From positions 62,001 to 126,000 of the forward strand of contig CAWFJG010000029.1 in NCBI GenBank assembly GCA_963816065.1: a DNA stretch of 64,000 nucleotides, read 5' to 3'. Shown piece by piece: positions 18,313-29,013 of the stretch; position 1 is the first letter of the stretch, and every line of letters begins with the position of its first letter. Position numbers and translations under genes: made by a program. The notes beneath the pieces were generated by a model. The model ran no database searches and had not been told where the DNA came from. It saw only the letters and a list, made by a program, of their open reading frames with translations. Origin of the DNA: Roseiarcus sp963816065 (GTDB lineage: Bacteria; Pseudomonadota; Alphaproteobacteria; Rhizobiales; Beijerinckiaceae).

Positions 18313-19254
18313 GTGACCGATCCACAACACATGGCGCCGCTGGCGGCCTATCATGGGCATAAGCCTCCGGCGCCGCCGTGGTTCGACACGGTCATGGCTG
18401 ACGAACCGGAGCGGACGGTCGTCGAGATCGAGGGCGCAAAGGTCGAGGTCCTCGCCTGGGGCGAGCGGGGCCAGCCCGGCCTGATCTTCCTGCACGGCGG
18501 CGCGGCGCACGCCGATTGGTGGAGCTTCATCGCGCCCTTCTTCGCCGCCGGCCGCCGCGTTGTCGCCCCCACCTTCACCGGCATGGGGCGTTCGGACTGG
18601 CGCGAGAAGTACGTCTTCGAGCAGTTCGTGCGCGAGGCTCGGGCGGCGAGCGAGGCGGCCGGCGCGTTCGTCGCGGGCAAGCCGGTCGTCGTCGGTCATT
18701 CTTTCGGCGGCCGCGTCGCGATGGGCCTTGCGCGCGACTTCGGTGGGGACATCGCGGGGGCGGTCATGGTCGATCCGCCGTTTTTCGCGCCACAGAATTT
18801 TCGGCCCCCCTCGCCGCCGCAACCCTCGAAGCTCGCTCGCCTAAAGCCCTCGCTCGCCGCGGTCGTCGCCCGCTTCCGCCTGATGCCGCCTCAGCCGTGC
18901 GAGAACCCATTCGTCCTCGATGCGATCGCCCGACGCTCGGTGCGCGAGGCGGTCGATGAGGACGGCAAGCTCGGCTTTTCACTTTGCTTCGATCCGCACT
19001 TCTGGGAGAAATTCGGTCGCATCGACCCGACCCCGATCGTCGCCGCCGCCCGCTGTCCCATGGCGCTGATCCGAGGCGCGAACTCGAAGCTCTTCAAGCC
19101 CGACGACGCCGACTACCTGATGAGCTTTCTGCCGCAAGGCGCGCCCCATGTCGCTATTCCCGAAGCCGAGCACCACGTGATGATCGACCAGCCCCTGGCT
19201 TTCGTGTCGGCGCTGCGCGCGCTGCTCTCGGCGTGGCCGGCGGCGAGGGTGTGA
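18313..19254 (+). CDS. Alpha/beta hydrolase
   Basis: 313-residue soluble hydrolase with a GTG start preceded by an AGGAGA site. The oxyanion strand is LIFLHGGAAHADWWSFIAPF, the nucleophile elbow VVGHSFGGRVAMGLA (serine at about 135), and the C-terminal part contains AEHHVMIDQP with the catalytic histidine. There is no signal peptide. The neighbour 25 bases downstream is a SABATH-like carboxyl methyltransferase, so a methyl-ester hydrolase partner is an attractive idea. In plants methyl esterases oppose SABATH enzymes, but that parallel is inference. Other ester or epoxide substrates fit equally well. Confidence 0.8.
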   Translation: MTDPQHMAPLAAYHGHKPPAPPWFDTVMADEPERTVVEIEGAKVEVLAWGERGQPGLIFLHGGAAHADWWSFIAPFFAAGRRVVAPTFTGMGRSDWREKYVFEQFVREARAASEAAGAFVAGKPVVVGHSFGGRVAMGLARDFGGDIAGAVMVDPPFFAPQNFRPPSPPQPSKLARLKPSLAAVVARFRLMPPQPCENPFVLDAIARRSVREAVDEDGKLGFSLCFDPHFWEKFGRIDPTPIVAAARCPMALIRGANSKLFKPDDADYLMSFLPQGAPHVAIPEAEHHVMIDQPLAFVSALRALLSAWPAARV

Positions 19255-19279
19255 GAGGCCAGGAGAGAGCGCAAGGGCG

Positions 19280-20350
19280 ATGACCGACCCGTCCGACTCC
19301 GTGCGCCCGATGGAAGGGCATGGCGCCTACAATCGCCAGTCGCGCGTGCAGGCCGCCGGCCTCGCGCCGGCCGTCGCATGGCTTGAGGAGGCGGCGGACG
19401 TCGTTCCGATCCCGCCGAACGTCGAGCCGCTCGTCGTCGCGGACTACGGCGCCTCCGAGGGGCGGAACTCGATCCTTCCGATCGGCGCAGCCGCCGCAAG
19501 ACTGCGTGCGCGCATCGGGCCGACGCGTCCGATCGAAGTCGTGCACACGGATCTGCCGGACAACGATTTCTCGGCCCTCTTCCGGGCGCTCGCCAACGAT
19601 CCCGACAGCTATCTGAATACGGATCGGACCGCATTTGCCTATGCCGTCGGACGCTCGTATTTTGAGCAGATCCTGCCGTCCGACAGCGTGACGCTTGGCT
19701 GGAGTTCGTGGGCGGTGCAATGGCTGAGCCGTGCGCCAACGACAATTCCCGACCAGGTCCAGGCCGCCTACAGCGTCGACTCGGAGGTGCGTGCGACGTT
19801 CCACGCACAAGCAGCCGTGGACTGGCGCGCGTTCCTCGTCGCGCGCAGCCGCGAGCTGACCTTGGGCGCGCGGCTCGTGATCCTGACGATGTCCCTCGAC
19901 GCAGTGGGGAGCTTCGGCTACGCCCCGGTGCTTGAGGCGATGTATGGCGTGCTGCTCGCGATGGAGCGCGACGGCTTCATCGGAACCCATGAGCGTCAGC
20001 GCATGGTCATCCCCACGGTTGGCCGCAGCGCCGCCGAATTCGCCGCGCCCTTCGCGAAGGGACGCTTCGAGGGCCTGACGCTCGAGCGCCTCGAAACCTT
20101 CCTGAGCGAGGACCGGATTTGGGTTGAGTTCGAGCGCAGCCGTGACACGCAAAGGTTCGGAGCGGACTGGGCCCGCTTCTCCCGCGCCTCCGTGTTCCCG
20201 AGCCTTGCCGCGGCGCTCGACGGGGCGAATGCGGAAAGGCGGGCCAATTTTTTCGACCGGCTTGAACGCGGCATGGCCGATCGCCTCGCCGCCTCGCCGA
20301 CCCGCATGACGATCCCGCTGGCCAAAATCGTCATCGCAAAGGACGCGTAA
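19280..20350 (+). CDS. SABATH-like SAM-dependent carboxyl methyltransferase
   Basis: 356-residue protein with features of the Methyltransf_7 (SABATH) family. The SAM-binding motif I is VVADYGASEGRNS (about 52-64). The acidic segment HTDLPDNDFSALFRAL (about 89-104) matches the plant motif around LPGNDFN. WSSWAVQWLSRAP (141-153) matches the SSYSLHWLS-type substrate loop, and GHGAYNRQSRVQ near residue 13 corresponds to the plant SYAKNS..Q region. Plant members methylate carboxyl groups of salicylate, jasmonate, cinnamate or p-coumarate. Bacterial members exist but few are characterised. It follows an alpha/beta hydrolase by 25 bases. Family assignment is fairly secure from motif order; the substrate is unknown. 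Confidence 0.75.
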   Translation: MTDPSDSVRPMEGHGAYNRQSRVQAAGLAPAVAWLEEAADVVPIPPNVEPLVVADYGASEGRNSILPIGAAAARLRARIGPTRPIEVVHTDLPDNDFSALFRALANDPDSYLNTDRTAFAYAVGRSYFEQILPSDSVTLGWSSWAVQWLSRAPTTIPDQVQAAYSVDSEVRATFHAQAAVDWRAFLVARSRELTLGARLVILTMSLDAVGSFGYAPVLEAMYGVLLAMERDGFIGTHERQRMVIPTVGRSAAEFAAPFAKGRFEGLTLERLETFLSEDRIWVEFERSRDTQRFGADWARFSRASVFPSLAAALDGANAERRANFFDRLERGMADRLAASPTRMTIPLAKIVIAKDA

Positions 20351-20601
20351 TTTGCTCGTTCCGATGCCGCGCGCCGGGAAGCCGTCGACGCTTGCCGAAC
20401 GCCCCCGGGATGCCACGTTGAAGTCGTCAGATACGGTGGGGCTGCCAAGACTTTTCCGCCTTTTTTGAACGTTCGGCCCGGGCGGAAGAGTCCGAGTTTG
20501 AGTGACGGCGCGTCGCTTCGCCGCCGGGATCCAAATCTGACCATCAACGCCTGTCGTCGGCGCCCCATTCCCGGCGGGGAGCCGCAGGAAGGATGACAGC
20601 A

Positions 20602-20829
20602 ATGCGCAAGACCGCAATCGTGCTCGCCGCAGCGGCGGGCGTCATGTTTATTGGGGCGCCGCGGCAGGCTCAGGCCAACGTCGAGCGCGGGTCGGCCGCC
20701 CTCGGTCACACGACTGGGGATTTCACGCCTGTCGAGCGGGCGGCGTGCGGCGGCCGCTGGGGAGCGCACTGCCCGCCCGGCCGTAACTGGATCTGCCGCC
20801 ACGGCAGCTGCTGGTGCGCGCCCTGCTGA
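20602..20829 (+). CDS. Secreted six-cysteine small protein, unknown function
   Basis: 75-residue protein with a clear signal peptide (MRKTAIVLAAAAGVMFIGAP, cleavage after QAQA). The ATG at 20602 is chosen over 20593 because the AGGAAGG site touches the earlier codon but is nine bases from this one. The mature part is about 50 residues and ends in six cysteines spaced C-X7-C-X7-C-X4-C-X-C-X2-C (segment ACGGRWGAHCPPGR then NWICRHGSCWCAPC). That spacing suggests three disulfides in the periplasm or outside the cell. I do not recognise a named family, although small Cys/Gly/Arg/Trp-rich secreted proteins are common in Hyphomicrobiales. About 250 bases upstream have no other gene. Confidence 0.6.
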   Translation: MRKTAIVLAAAAGVMFIGAPRQAQANVERGSAALGHTTGDFTPVERAACGGRWGAHCPPGRNWICRHGSCWCAPC

Positions 20830-20937
20830 GCGCGAGGCGCGAACGGTCATCGTCGTGAATCCATGACGATGCGACGCGCGCCTCGCTTAGGGCGCGATCC
20901 CCTCACCTCAACCCAGCCCCTCTCCATTTAGAGGGGC

Positions 20938-23045
20938 TTATTCCAACCGCACCGTCACCGCGTCCGAGGCGCCCTTGCTGTCGACCACGGTCACGCGGGC
21001 GAACCCGGCGCCGTCGGGCTTCCAGGCAAAAGAGCGGCGCAACTCCGCCTCCCCGACCGGCGCGCCGTTGACGAACCAGGCGAAAGGCGGGACGCCACCG
21101 AGGGCCTTTAGGGCCAGCCGCGCCTCCCGCGCCCCGTCCGCGATGCCGAGATCGACCTTCGCCCCGTCCGGCGGGAAGGCGATCTTCAGCGCCGCTGTCT
21201 CGGTCGCCGCCATAGTTTTGGGAGCGTCCTGGCGCAAATGGCGGAGTGGAGGCGGCAGGTCGGCGGTCACACGCGCCGACAAGACGCCCTTCGGCCGCCG
21301 GACGACCTCGACGTTTCGTCCCAGGCGCGCAAAGGCGTCAAACAGGATCGGCGCCGCGGCCTGACGACCGACCAAGCCGGGCGTCGGGCCGTTGTCTGGC
21401 CGTCCGACCCAGACGGCGATCGTCGTCTCGCGGTCGAAGCCGACCGCCAGCGCGTCGCGAAAGCCGTACGAGGTGCCGGTCTTGAAGGCGATGCGACCGG
21501 ACAGCGCATTCGCGGGCGGCGGCGTCCCGCGCAGAATGTCGGCGACATACCAGGCTGCGACCGGATCGGTGACCCGGCGCGGGCCGATGATCGGGGCCGC
21601 GCCGTCGAGCCGCTCGACCAGCGCCGGCGCCTCGCCCCCGCGGGCAAAGCCGGCGTAGAGACGGGCGAGGTCGGTCAGCGAAACGCCAAGGCCGCCGAGG
21701 CCGATCGCGAGGCCGATCGGCGTGTCCTTCGGCAGCGCGATCTCCGCGCCCGCGCCGCGCAGGCGAGCCAGGAACGTCGCCGGGCCGACGTCGGCGAGCA
21801 CTTCAACCGCCGGCAGGTTCAAGCGACATCTGCAACGCCTTGCGCGCCGTCACCGTGCCCTGATAGCCGAGGTCGAAATTCTGCGGCGCGTACGCGCCGT
21901 AGCGCGCCGGCCGGTCGAAAAGCACCGTCTCCGGATGGGCGAGGCCCTCCTCGAAGGCGATCGCGTAGATGAAGGGCTTCAGCGCCGAGCCCGGCGAGCG
22001 CGGCGCGCGCGACATGTCGATTGCGCCGCCGCGCGAGCCATCGTCTCGGTCGGCCGCGCCGATGCGGGCGCGAATCTCGCCGCTAGGGTTGTCGACGACC
22101 ACCATCGCCGCCGACAACTTGGGGCCCAACTGCGCGACGCTTTCTTTGACCAGCGCCTCGAGCTTGGCCTGCAGGCGCGCGTCGATCGAGAGCCGGATGA
22201 GCTTCGCCTTGGGGTCGGCAGCGACGGCCTCCTCGGCGGCGTGCGCCGCGAGCGCCGGAAAGGCTTTGCGCGTCTCCGGAACCGGGTCGGCCTTCGCGCG
22301 CCGCGGCCTCCTCGCGGCTGATCGCGCTGCGCTCGGCGGCCCGGTCGAGCACGCGGTCGCGGGCGGCGCGCGCCGTCGCGGGGAAGCGATCCGGCCTGCG
22401 CGCCTCGGGCGACTGTGGCAAAGCGACCAGCAGCGCGGCTTCTGCGATGGTGAGCTTCAGCGGCTCCTTGCCGAAATAGGCGAGGGCTGCGGCTCGCACG
22501 CCTTCGAGATTGCCGCCGAACGGCGCCAGGGTGAGGTAGCGGTCGAGCACGCCAGCCTTGCCGACTGCTCGCTCGATCTCTGCCGCGCGCGCGATCTGGC
22601 GCAGCTTCGCCGGCAGCGTGCGCTCCGGCCGCGGCTCGATCAGGCGCGCGACCTGCATTGTAAGGGTCGAGCCGCCCGAGACGATGTGGCCGCGCAGCGA
22701 GCCATTGCCCGGCGGCGCGCAGGAGCGCGCGTCCATCGACGCCGTGATGCGCGTAGAAGCGCGCCGTCCTCGTAGGCCACGAGCATCGCCACATAGCGCG
22801 GGTCGACGTCATGCGTCGTCGCCGGCAGCCGCCAGCGCCCGTCGGACATGGTGAACGGCCTGCAGCAGCCGGCCGTCGCGATCGACCACCAGCGTCGAGC
22901 CCTCGCGCGAGGCGGCGAGGTCGAGCGGATCCAGCGAAGCGACGTAGCGTGACCAAGCGAGGTAAGCGCAGAGGCGCGGCGAGCGAGACGAGCACGACGC
23001 CGACGATCGCGGTAAGCGCCAGACGGCGATGGACAGCGCACCCAC
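20938..23045 (-). CDS. pbpC: Penicillin-binding protein 1C (multiple frameshifts)
   Basis: Bifunctional class A peptidoglycan synthase homologue anchored by one N-terminal membrane segment (AIVGVVLVSLAA). The pieces in order are: glycosyltransferase motifs resembling EDGRFYAHHGVD, GGSTLTMQVARL and TLPAKLRQI; transpeptidase SPGSALKP with the nucleophilic serine; KTGTSYGFRDALAVGFD for the KTG box; and a C-terminal Ig-like BiPBP_C domain (PPFAWFVNGAPVGEAELRRS). These are spread over at least five frame changes between about 21815 and 23000. All motifs are conserved, so errors are likelier than decay. The start is probably GTG at 23045 (VGALSIAVWR), less certain because of a nearby break. It follows the alpha-2-macroglobulin gene, the usual pairing. 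Confidence 0.82.
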
Positions 23046-23080
23046 ATCATAGCCCGCCCCACCCGCGTCGTCCTGCCAAA

Positions 23081-23169
23081 CTCGCGAAAGCGGGCATGCA
23101 GAAGCCGTGAGCGTCGGCGCTTCAACCTGAAGCGTTCGCGGCAGGTCGCAGGATCCCCGCTTTCGCGAG
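23081..23169. repeat. Inverted repeat between A2M and pbpC
   Basis: Perfect 14-base arms CTCGCGAAAGCGGG (23081-23094) and CCCGCTTTCGCGAG (23156-23169) separated by 61 bases. It resembles the dispersed Hyphomicrobiales repeat in which GATCC and ATGAC flank a GCGAAAGCG core. It occupies the 137-base gap between two genes of the same transcript. Confidence 0.65.
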
Positions 23170-23182
23170 GATGACAGCGGAG

Positions 23183-26100
23183 TCACTTCGCCGTCACCTC
23201 CAGCTCTCCGAAGGCGGTGCGGCCGAAGCGTTCGGGGGCGTACATGGCTTCCGCCGTCGCCGGCGGCCAGACGTAGTGGCCGGGCGCGACGGCGCGCACG
23301 ACGTAGGCGAGATCGATGAACGCCGACTGGCCCGGCTCGCGGTCGAACACCGCCACGAAACGGTCGTCGCGGTATTCGGTGTGCGCCGGCGTCACGCCAG
23401 TCGTCAGCCATGAGAAGCCCGCAACGGAGCCGCCGTCGACCAGCGCCGGGTTATCGATCTCGAGCCCGGCCGGCAGCCGGTCGACGATCAGGAGCCGGGC
23501 ATAGCGCGCTTCGGTTTCAGTCACTTTCAGCGCCACCACGACGCGCTGGTTCTGCTGAAGGCTCTTGAGGTCGATCGTCTTGCCGTCGAGCGAATAGATC
23601 GTGCGCTCAACTGTATAGCCATTCGAGGCGGCGGGCTCCGGCGCGATCGGCGAGCCGGAGACAGTCGTCACCAGTTGAGCCGTCGCTTGCCCGGTGTTGG
23701 CGATGGTCGCGGTCTTGCCGGACAGCGCTTCCGGGCCGAAGCGGCGGTTCAGCGCGCCCTTGACCGGCTCGCCGTCGACGGTGAACGCCCCGAGGCCGCC
23801 ATGCTCGGCGAGCCCCTCGGCGGCGAGCACCATCCACCCGTTCTCCTGCGTGCTGGTGTACGTGCGGTCGGCGCGCGCCGCCTCCACCTGCCCTCCCGCG
23901 CGGGCGATGGCGTCGGCGGGCATCTCGCCTGCGGCCGGATTGGCCTCGGCGACCAGCGCCAGCACCGCGGCCGCGTCGCGCAAGCGCGAGCCGTAATCGG
24001 GCCGCGAGCAGCCCGTGTCCTTTTCCGCCGCGAGTGCGGTCGAGCGCGGCGGAAAAGACCTTGCCGGCGCGGGCGCGGTCGCCGAGCATCGCCAGCGCCG
24101 CGCCGAGTTGGGCCTTGGCGAGGGGCGTTGCGAACGCATCGAGCTTGGCGTCGGTCAGATAGCGCAGGTCGCCGATCACCGGCCGGCCGTTGCGCGCCAG
24201 CACGTAGAGCGAATAGGCGAGCGCGGCGTTGTTGCCGGCGTTCGGCTCGGGCGCATTGACGACGGTGTTGCGCAAGCGATCGAGCGCTTGGCCGAACGCC
24301 CCGTCGGCGACCGCGTATTTCTGCTCGCGGGCGCGCGTGAGGAAATCGGTGACGAAGGCGTCGAGCCACGCGTCGTCGTCGTCGCTGTCGGCCGCCCATA
24401 GGCCGAAAGCGCCGTTGGCGCTCTGCCGGCTCATCTCGCGTTCGATCGCCTGCTTCACACGAGTCCCGAGATCCGGGTCGACTCCGAGGTTTTCGAGCGA
24501 GGCGAGCCGGTTGGCGTAGAGGAGCGGCATCGCGCGGCTGACCGTCTGCTCCGAACAGCCGTAGGGGTAGCGGTCGAGCGCCTGCAGGAGCGCCGGCGCG
24601 TCGAGCGCGCCGAACGGCGAGGCTGCGATCGCGATCGAGCCCGTTCCGCGGATGAAGTCGGCGAGCAAGTCCCCAGATACGGTGACGCTGGCGCCGCTCG
24701 GCAGAGGCGTCATGGTCCGCCGATATACGTCGGGCGCCCGGAGACGATGCCGAGCTTGAAGTGTTGCGCCTGATCCGTCTTCGGGCCAGTGAGCCGAACG
24801 TCGAAATCCGCAATGCCGATCCCGGCCGCGGCGATTGGGATCGCCGTGGCGCGGCGCTGATGCGCGTCGAGATGGAGCGTTCGGCGCAAGGCGTCGGCGT
24901 CGGCCGTCATCGGCCCGTGCAGGTCGAGGTCGAGGGTGTAGTCGCCGGCCTCGCCGTCGACGTTGTCGATGTCGACGTGCAACTGGGAATGGTCGCCGAC
25001 ATCGAGGAAGCGCGGCAGCGTCGCCGCGACGACGACCGCGTCGCGCACGACGACGTCGGCTTGAGCGTGGCCGACCTTGTCCTTGCTCCAGGCCACGGCC
25101 GCGAGCCGCACTGTGCCGTTGAAGCCGGGCAGGTCGAAGGTCACCATCGCCTTGCCCTGATCGTCGAGCTTGACGACCCCGGAGAAGAGCGCGAGCGGGG
25201 CTTGCGTCGGCAGATTGCCTTCGAGATTGCCGCTCTGATCGCCGCCGGTCTGAATGGCGCCGGCCACCCCCTGCATACCGTCGATCAGCATGCCCCAGAG
25301 GTCACGGATTTCGACCGGAAGCTTGCGTTGACCGAAGAAATACGAACCCGGATCCGGGGTCTTGTAGCCGGTGAGATTGAGAATGCCGAGATCGACCGCC
25401 GAGACCGTGACGTGCGCCTCTTCGCCGGGCGCGAGCCCTTCGACCGTGATCGGGACCTGAAGCGGCTCGCGCGGCTTTGCGAGCTGCGGCGCGCCGAAGG
25501 CGACATCGAGTTTGCGCTGCTCGACGCCGATGGCGAACCATGCAAGCCCGATCGCCCGGCCGGGCATGCGCTGGGCCTGGACGTCGAGCGGCCGGTGGGT
25601 CAGCGCCACCGCATAGGCGCCCGGGCCCCAGTCCGCCCCGACCGCGAACGGGACAATGTTGTCGCCTGCGGCCAGGTCGACGTCGACGAACCGTTCGATC
25701 GTGTCGCCGACGAGCGCCACCATCGCCTTGCCGGCATAGGGCGAGGCGATGCGCAGCTTCGCCTCCTCCCCCGGGGCGTAGGCCGTCTTGTCGAGGGTGA
25801 CGACGACGTCGTCGGGCGTGTCGGCGCTGGCCGTCCCCGACCAGCCGACGTCGAACGCCACGCTCGTCTCCTCGCCGTCGAGCGTCTTGATGTCGAGCCT
25901 GTGCGCGCCCCAACCGACAGGCGCTTGAAACTTCGCCGGCGCGTCGGCGCCGATGTCGACGACGCCGCTCGCAACCCGCTTCGACGACTTGACCGGCTCG
26001 TAGCTCCACCGTCCGTCGCTGTTGAACCACTGGTAGTCGTTGGTCACCTGATAGAGCGACCAGGCCGCGCCCTTGCGGGCGACGCGGGTCCCGTCGGGGG

Positions 26101-28420
26101 CGACCGCGATCGCCTCGAACGTCGCTGGCTCGCCGGCGGAGATCGAGGAGTCGAAGTCCTGCTTCACCCCAACCGCGACGCCCTTCGCCCGCACCGGCAG
26201 CGTCAGGGCGCGCTCGACCGTCCGGCCGCCGGCCTCGGCGACATCGACGATCAGCTTCGCCTCGAGCGGCCGCGTCGCGGTCGCGTCGGGCAGATCGACC
26301 GACAGTTCGGCATGGCCCTTGGCGTCGGTCGTCACCTTGTCGGAGAACTGGCTCTGGACCGTGGTGAAATCATCGTCGGCGAGGCCTGCGACATAGCCGG
26401 GAAAACCCGCGAGCGCCGCGCCGTCGACCGCCTGTAGTCGGATCGCCCCGGTGACGTCGAGGCCGCTCGCCGGCGCGCCATAAAGGAAGCGCGCGTCGAG
26501 GGTCAGCGCGATCGGCTCGCCTGGCGCAGCGTAGGGCTTTTCGGCCCTCAGGGTGAAGTCGAGCCGCTCGGGGATGTAGTCCTCGAGCAGGAAGCCGACC
26601 TCGCCGATTGGATCGCCCTTCGGGTCGGCGTAGGCCTCGATGGTCCATTTGCCCGGGACGGAACCCGGCAGCAGCGGGACGGCGAAGGCGCGTCCGCCGA
26701 GTCCCTCGTCGGAAATCGTGGCGCGTTTGTATTCGACGCCGTCGGGCCGCTTGACGACCAAGGTCAGCGGCAGGCTGGCGTGGGCGACGCCCTTGGCGTC
26801 GCGAAGGAGCGCCACCGCGAACACCGTCTCGCCCGAACGGTAGACGCCGCGCTCGGTGTAGAGGTAGGCGTCGAGGCCCGACGGCGCATCGCGCCCGGCG
26901 ACGCCGCGGTCGGTGAGATCGAAGGCGTTCTGCGCCAGATTGAGGAAATTGTAGTCGTCGTTCAGCGTCGCGACGACGAGCCCCGGGGCCGAGCCGCCCT
27001 TGCCGCGGGCGAGACCGGGGTCGAAATCCGCCCGTCCGTCGGCGCCGGTGGTCTTGACCGCCAGCACCTCGTTGTTGCGCGCGACGAGTTTCAGTTCGAC
27101 TCCGCCGAGCGGAGCGGCGGAGCCGAGCGACTCGACCAGCGCATGGACGCCGTCGACGCCAGAGATGGCGGTGAGACCGAGGTCGGAGACGACCATCCAC
27201 TGCGTCGCAAGCTGCACCGATTCCGTCTCGTCCCCGTTCCCGGTCTTCTCCTTCCACGGCCGGGCGGTAACGAGATAGACTCCCGGGTCGAGCTTGCCGA
27301 CCGCCTTCATCACCGGGAAGTCGGTGACCACGTCCTTGTTGAGTGTGCTGGCGACATCCATCGAGCCGCTCCACACCTTGACGCCGTCCTGGTCGGCGAT
27401 CTCCTGGGCTCGCGACGTATCGATGGGCTTGAGGAAATCGTCGCGATTGACGGTCGCGAGCAGGTTGCGGTCGCCGATGCGGTAGACGTCGATGGCGACC
27501 TTGGACGTGTTGACGGTGACGAGCGGCGCGCCCTGCTGGCCCTCGCGCGGCAGCACGTAAGCCTTGCCGGCGAAATGGGCCTGGGGCGAGCGGTCGCGAA
27601 CATAGATTTCGTAGTCGGCCGACTTCAGGAGGTTCTCGCCGACCGCCGAGGGCAGGCCCTCGCGCAGCACGATGGCATAGCGCTCGCCGTGTTTCAGACC
27701 CTCGACGCAGATCTGCTGATCCTCGTTCGAGATCGCCGTGCTGGAGGCGCCCGACACCGCGACATAGGGGGCGAAGTCGGTCTTGCGCGCAAGCGGCTCG
27801 GAGAAGGTGAAGCAGGCGCGCGGATCGGTCGATTCGTTGTCTACCTTGTAGTCGAGGATGCGGAAGCCGTATTGCGCCCGCATCGCTTCGTAGGTCTTGC
27901 GGACATCGATATTGTCGCGCCGGTCGAGCGAGGCCTTCAAGGCGTCGAGCGCGCCGCGCCAGGCGCTGTGCCGCGCCAGGAGATCGCCGAGCATCGCGAG
28001 GGCCACGGCCTGGTCGGCCGGGGCCGTTGCGCGCTGGTAGGCGCCGTAGGCCGCTGCCGCTCCTTGTGTAACGAGATCCCAGCGATTGTCGGCCTGGGCG
28101 TCGTCCGCCTTGACCGCGACCCAGGCATAGGCCGCCCAGTTGGAGGGGTCCTTGGGAGCCGCCGTCACCGCGGCGGCGGCGAGCTTTTCGGCGGCGTCGA
28201 ACTTCCCGGCGGCCACGGCCGTCGAAGCGGCCTTGCGCAGATCGTCCGGCGTCTTGCCCTGAGCTTGGGCGCCGATCTTGCCGGCCTCGACCTTCAGCGT
28301 CGCCGCGAGCCGCACCGCATCGCTCGCCATCTCCTCGTTGAGATAGGGCTTGACCTCGGCGGCGAGGGCTGAAACGACGAAAAGGAACGCGATGAACGCT
28401 GCGCGCAAGGCCCGAAACAT
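23183..28420 (-). CDS. Bacterial alpha-2-macroglobulin (two frameshifts)
   Basis: Very large periplasmic protease trap of about 1745 residues (YfhM/ECAM family). The start at 28420 gives a signal peptide (MFRALRAAFIAFLFVVSALA). Macroglobulin-like domains fill the first 1200 residues (for example SGLDAYLYTERGVYRSGETV, the typical bait-region precursor domain). The thioester site GCSEQ is intact near 24545-24560, so covalent protease capture is expected. Two breaks occur, near 24730 (joins RPDVYRRTMTPLPSG) and 24025 (joins ALDRTAAEKDTGCSRPDYGS); the total span is a multiple of three. The C-terminal receptor-like domain ends with FGRTAFGELEVTAK. It pairs with PBP1C, which is proposed to repair peptidoglycan after protease attack. 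Confidence 0.9.
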
Positions 28421-28529
28421 AGTCACCCCCCGGTGGCAATCGGCTCGCTGCACGACCGCAGAAGACGCGGTTCTGAGCCGATCTCTGCGGCGATACGGCC
28501 GCGACTGTAGTATCATGTCCGGGGCCGGG

Positions 28530-28664
28530 CGACCCCCAACGATCATGACGGTCTCGAAGGTCAAGATGAGCGCGCGGATCGGCCGGTTGGACGACGAGAA
28601 CATGCTGCGGCTCAACCAGGCCGTGCCGGACTTCCTCGGACTGGTCGGTCTCGCCCCGAACCGA
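28530..28664 (+). pseudogene. C-terminal remnant of a MazF/PemK-type toxin
   Basis: The frame reads TIMTVSKVKMSARIGRLDDE followed by NMLRLNQAVPDFLGLVG. This matches the conserved end of PemK/MazF endoribonucleases (an IMVDK-like strand, then IGRLDDE.ML..N.AL..FLGL). No N-terminal toxin core or antitoxin is found upstream, where the A2M promoter region lies. The open frame continues to 28859 without recognisable content. The wider gap 28421-29013 holds nothing else I can identify. This is a pattern match by eye over about 40 residues. Confidence 0.5.
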
Positions 28665-29013
28665 GCAGGAGCGATGACCCGGAATGACGACGAGCATGCG
28701 GCGGATCACGCTGGGATTCGGACGACGCCGCAGCGGAGTCTCGAGATCGGGTTCGCTCCCGCCGAGACGAGCGAGCCGTCTTACGGCTTCGCGTTCAATG
28801 CTCGACCTTGGCGCGCCGGGCTCGATTTCGCTTTCGCCTCGCGTCTTGCCTCGGCCTGAGAGAACGACGCCGAGCGTTCAGACCGGCAAGGCCCGCTCCT
28901 CTCACTTTACAGCATCAGGATGACGATCGAGTTCCGCCGCTAGCCGATTTCCTTCAGGGCTCGCCTTCCTCTGCCATGGCAATCGTCGCCCGCCCGGACC
29001 GGCGACCGGGGGC

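Noticed and set aside
20938..23045. pbpC as a decayed pseudogene
   Set aside because: Every glycosyltransferase and transpeptidase motif is conserved; compensating single-base shifts fit sequencing error better than decay.
24710..24713. Two separate alpha-2-macroglobulin genes overlapping by four bases
   Set aside because: The ATGA overlap is produced by a one-base shift near 24730; the family is a single chain and the thioester domain must be joined to the macroglobulin domains.
28350..28859. Full-length 169-residue gene on the plus strand
   Set aside because: Most of it is antisense to the A2M start region or non-conserved; only the short PemK-like part looks like former coding sequence.
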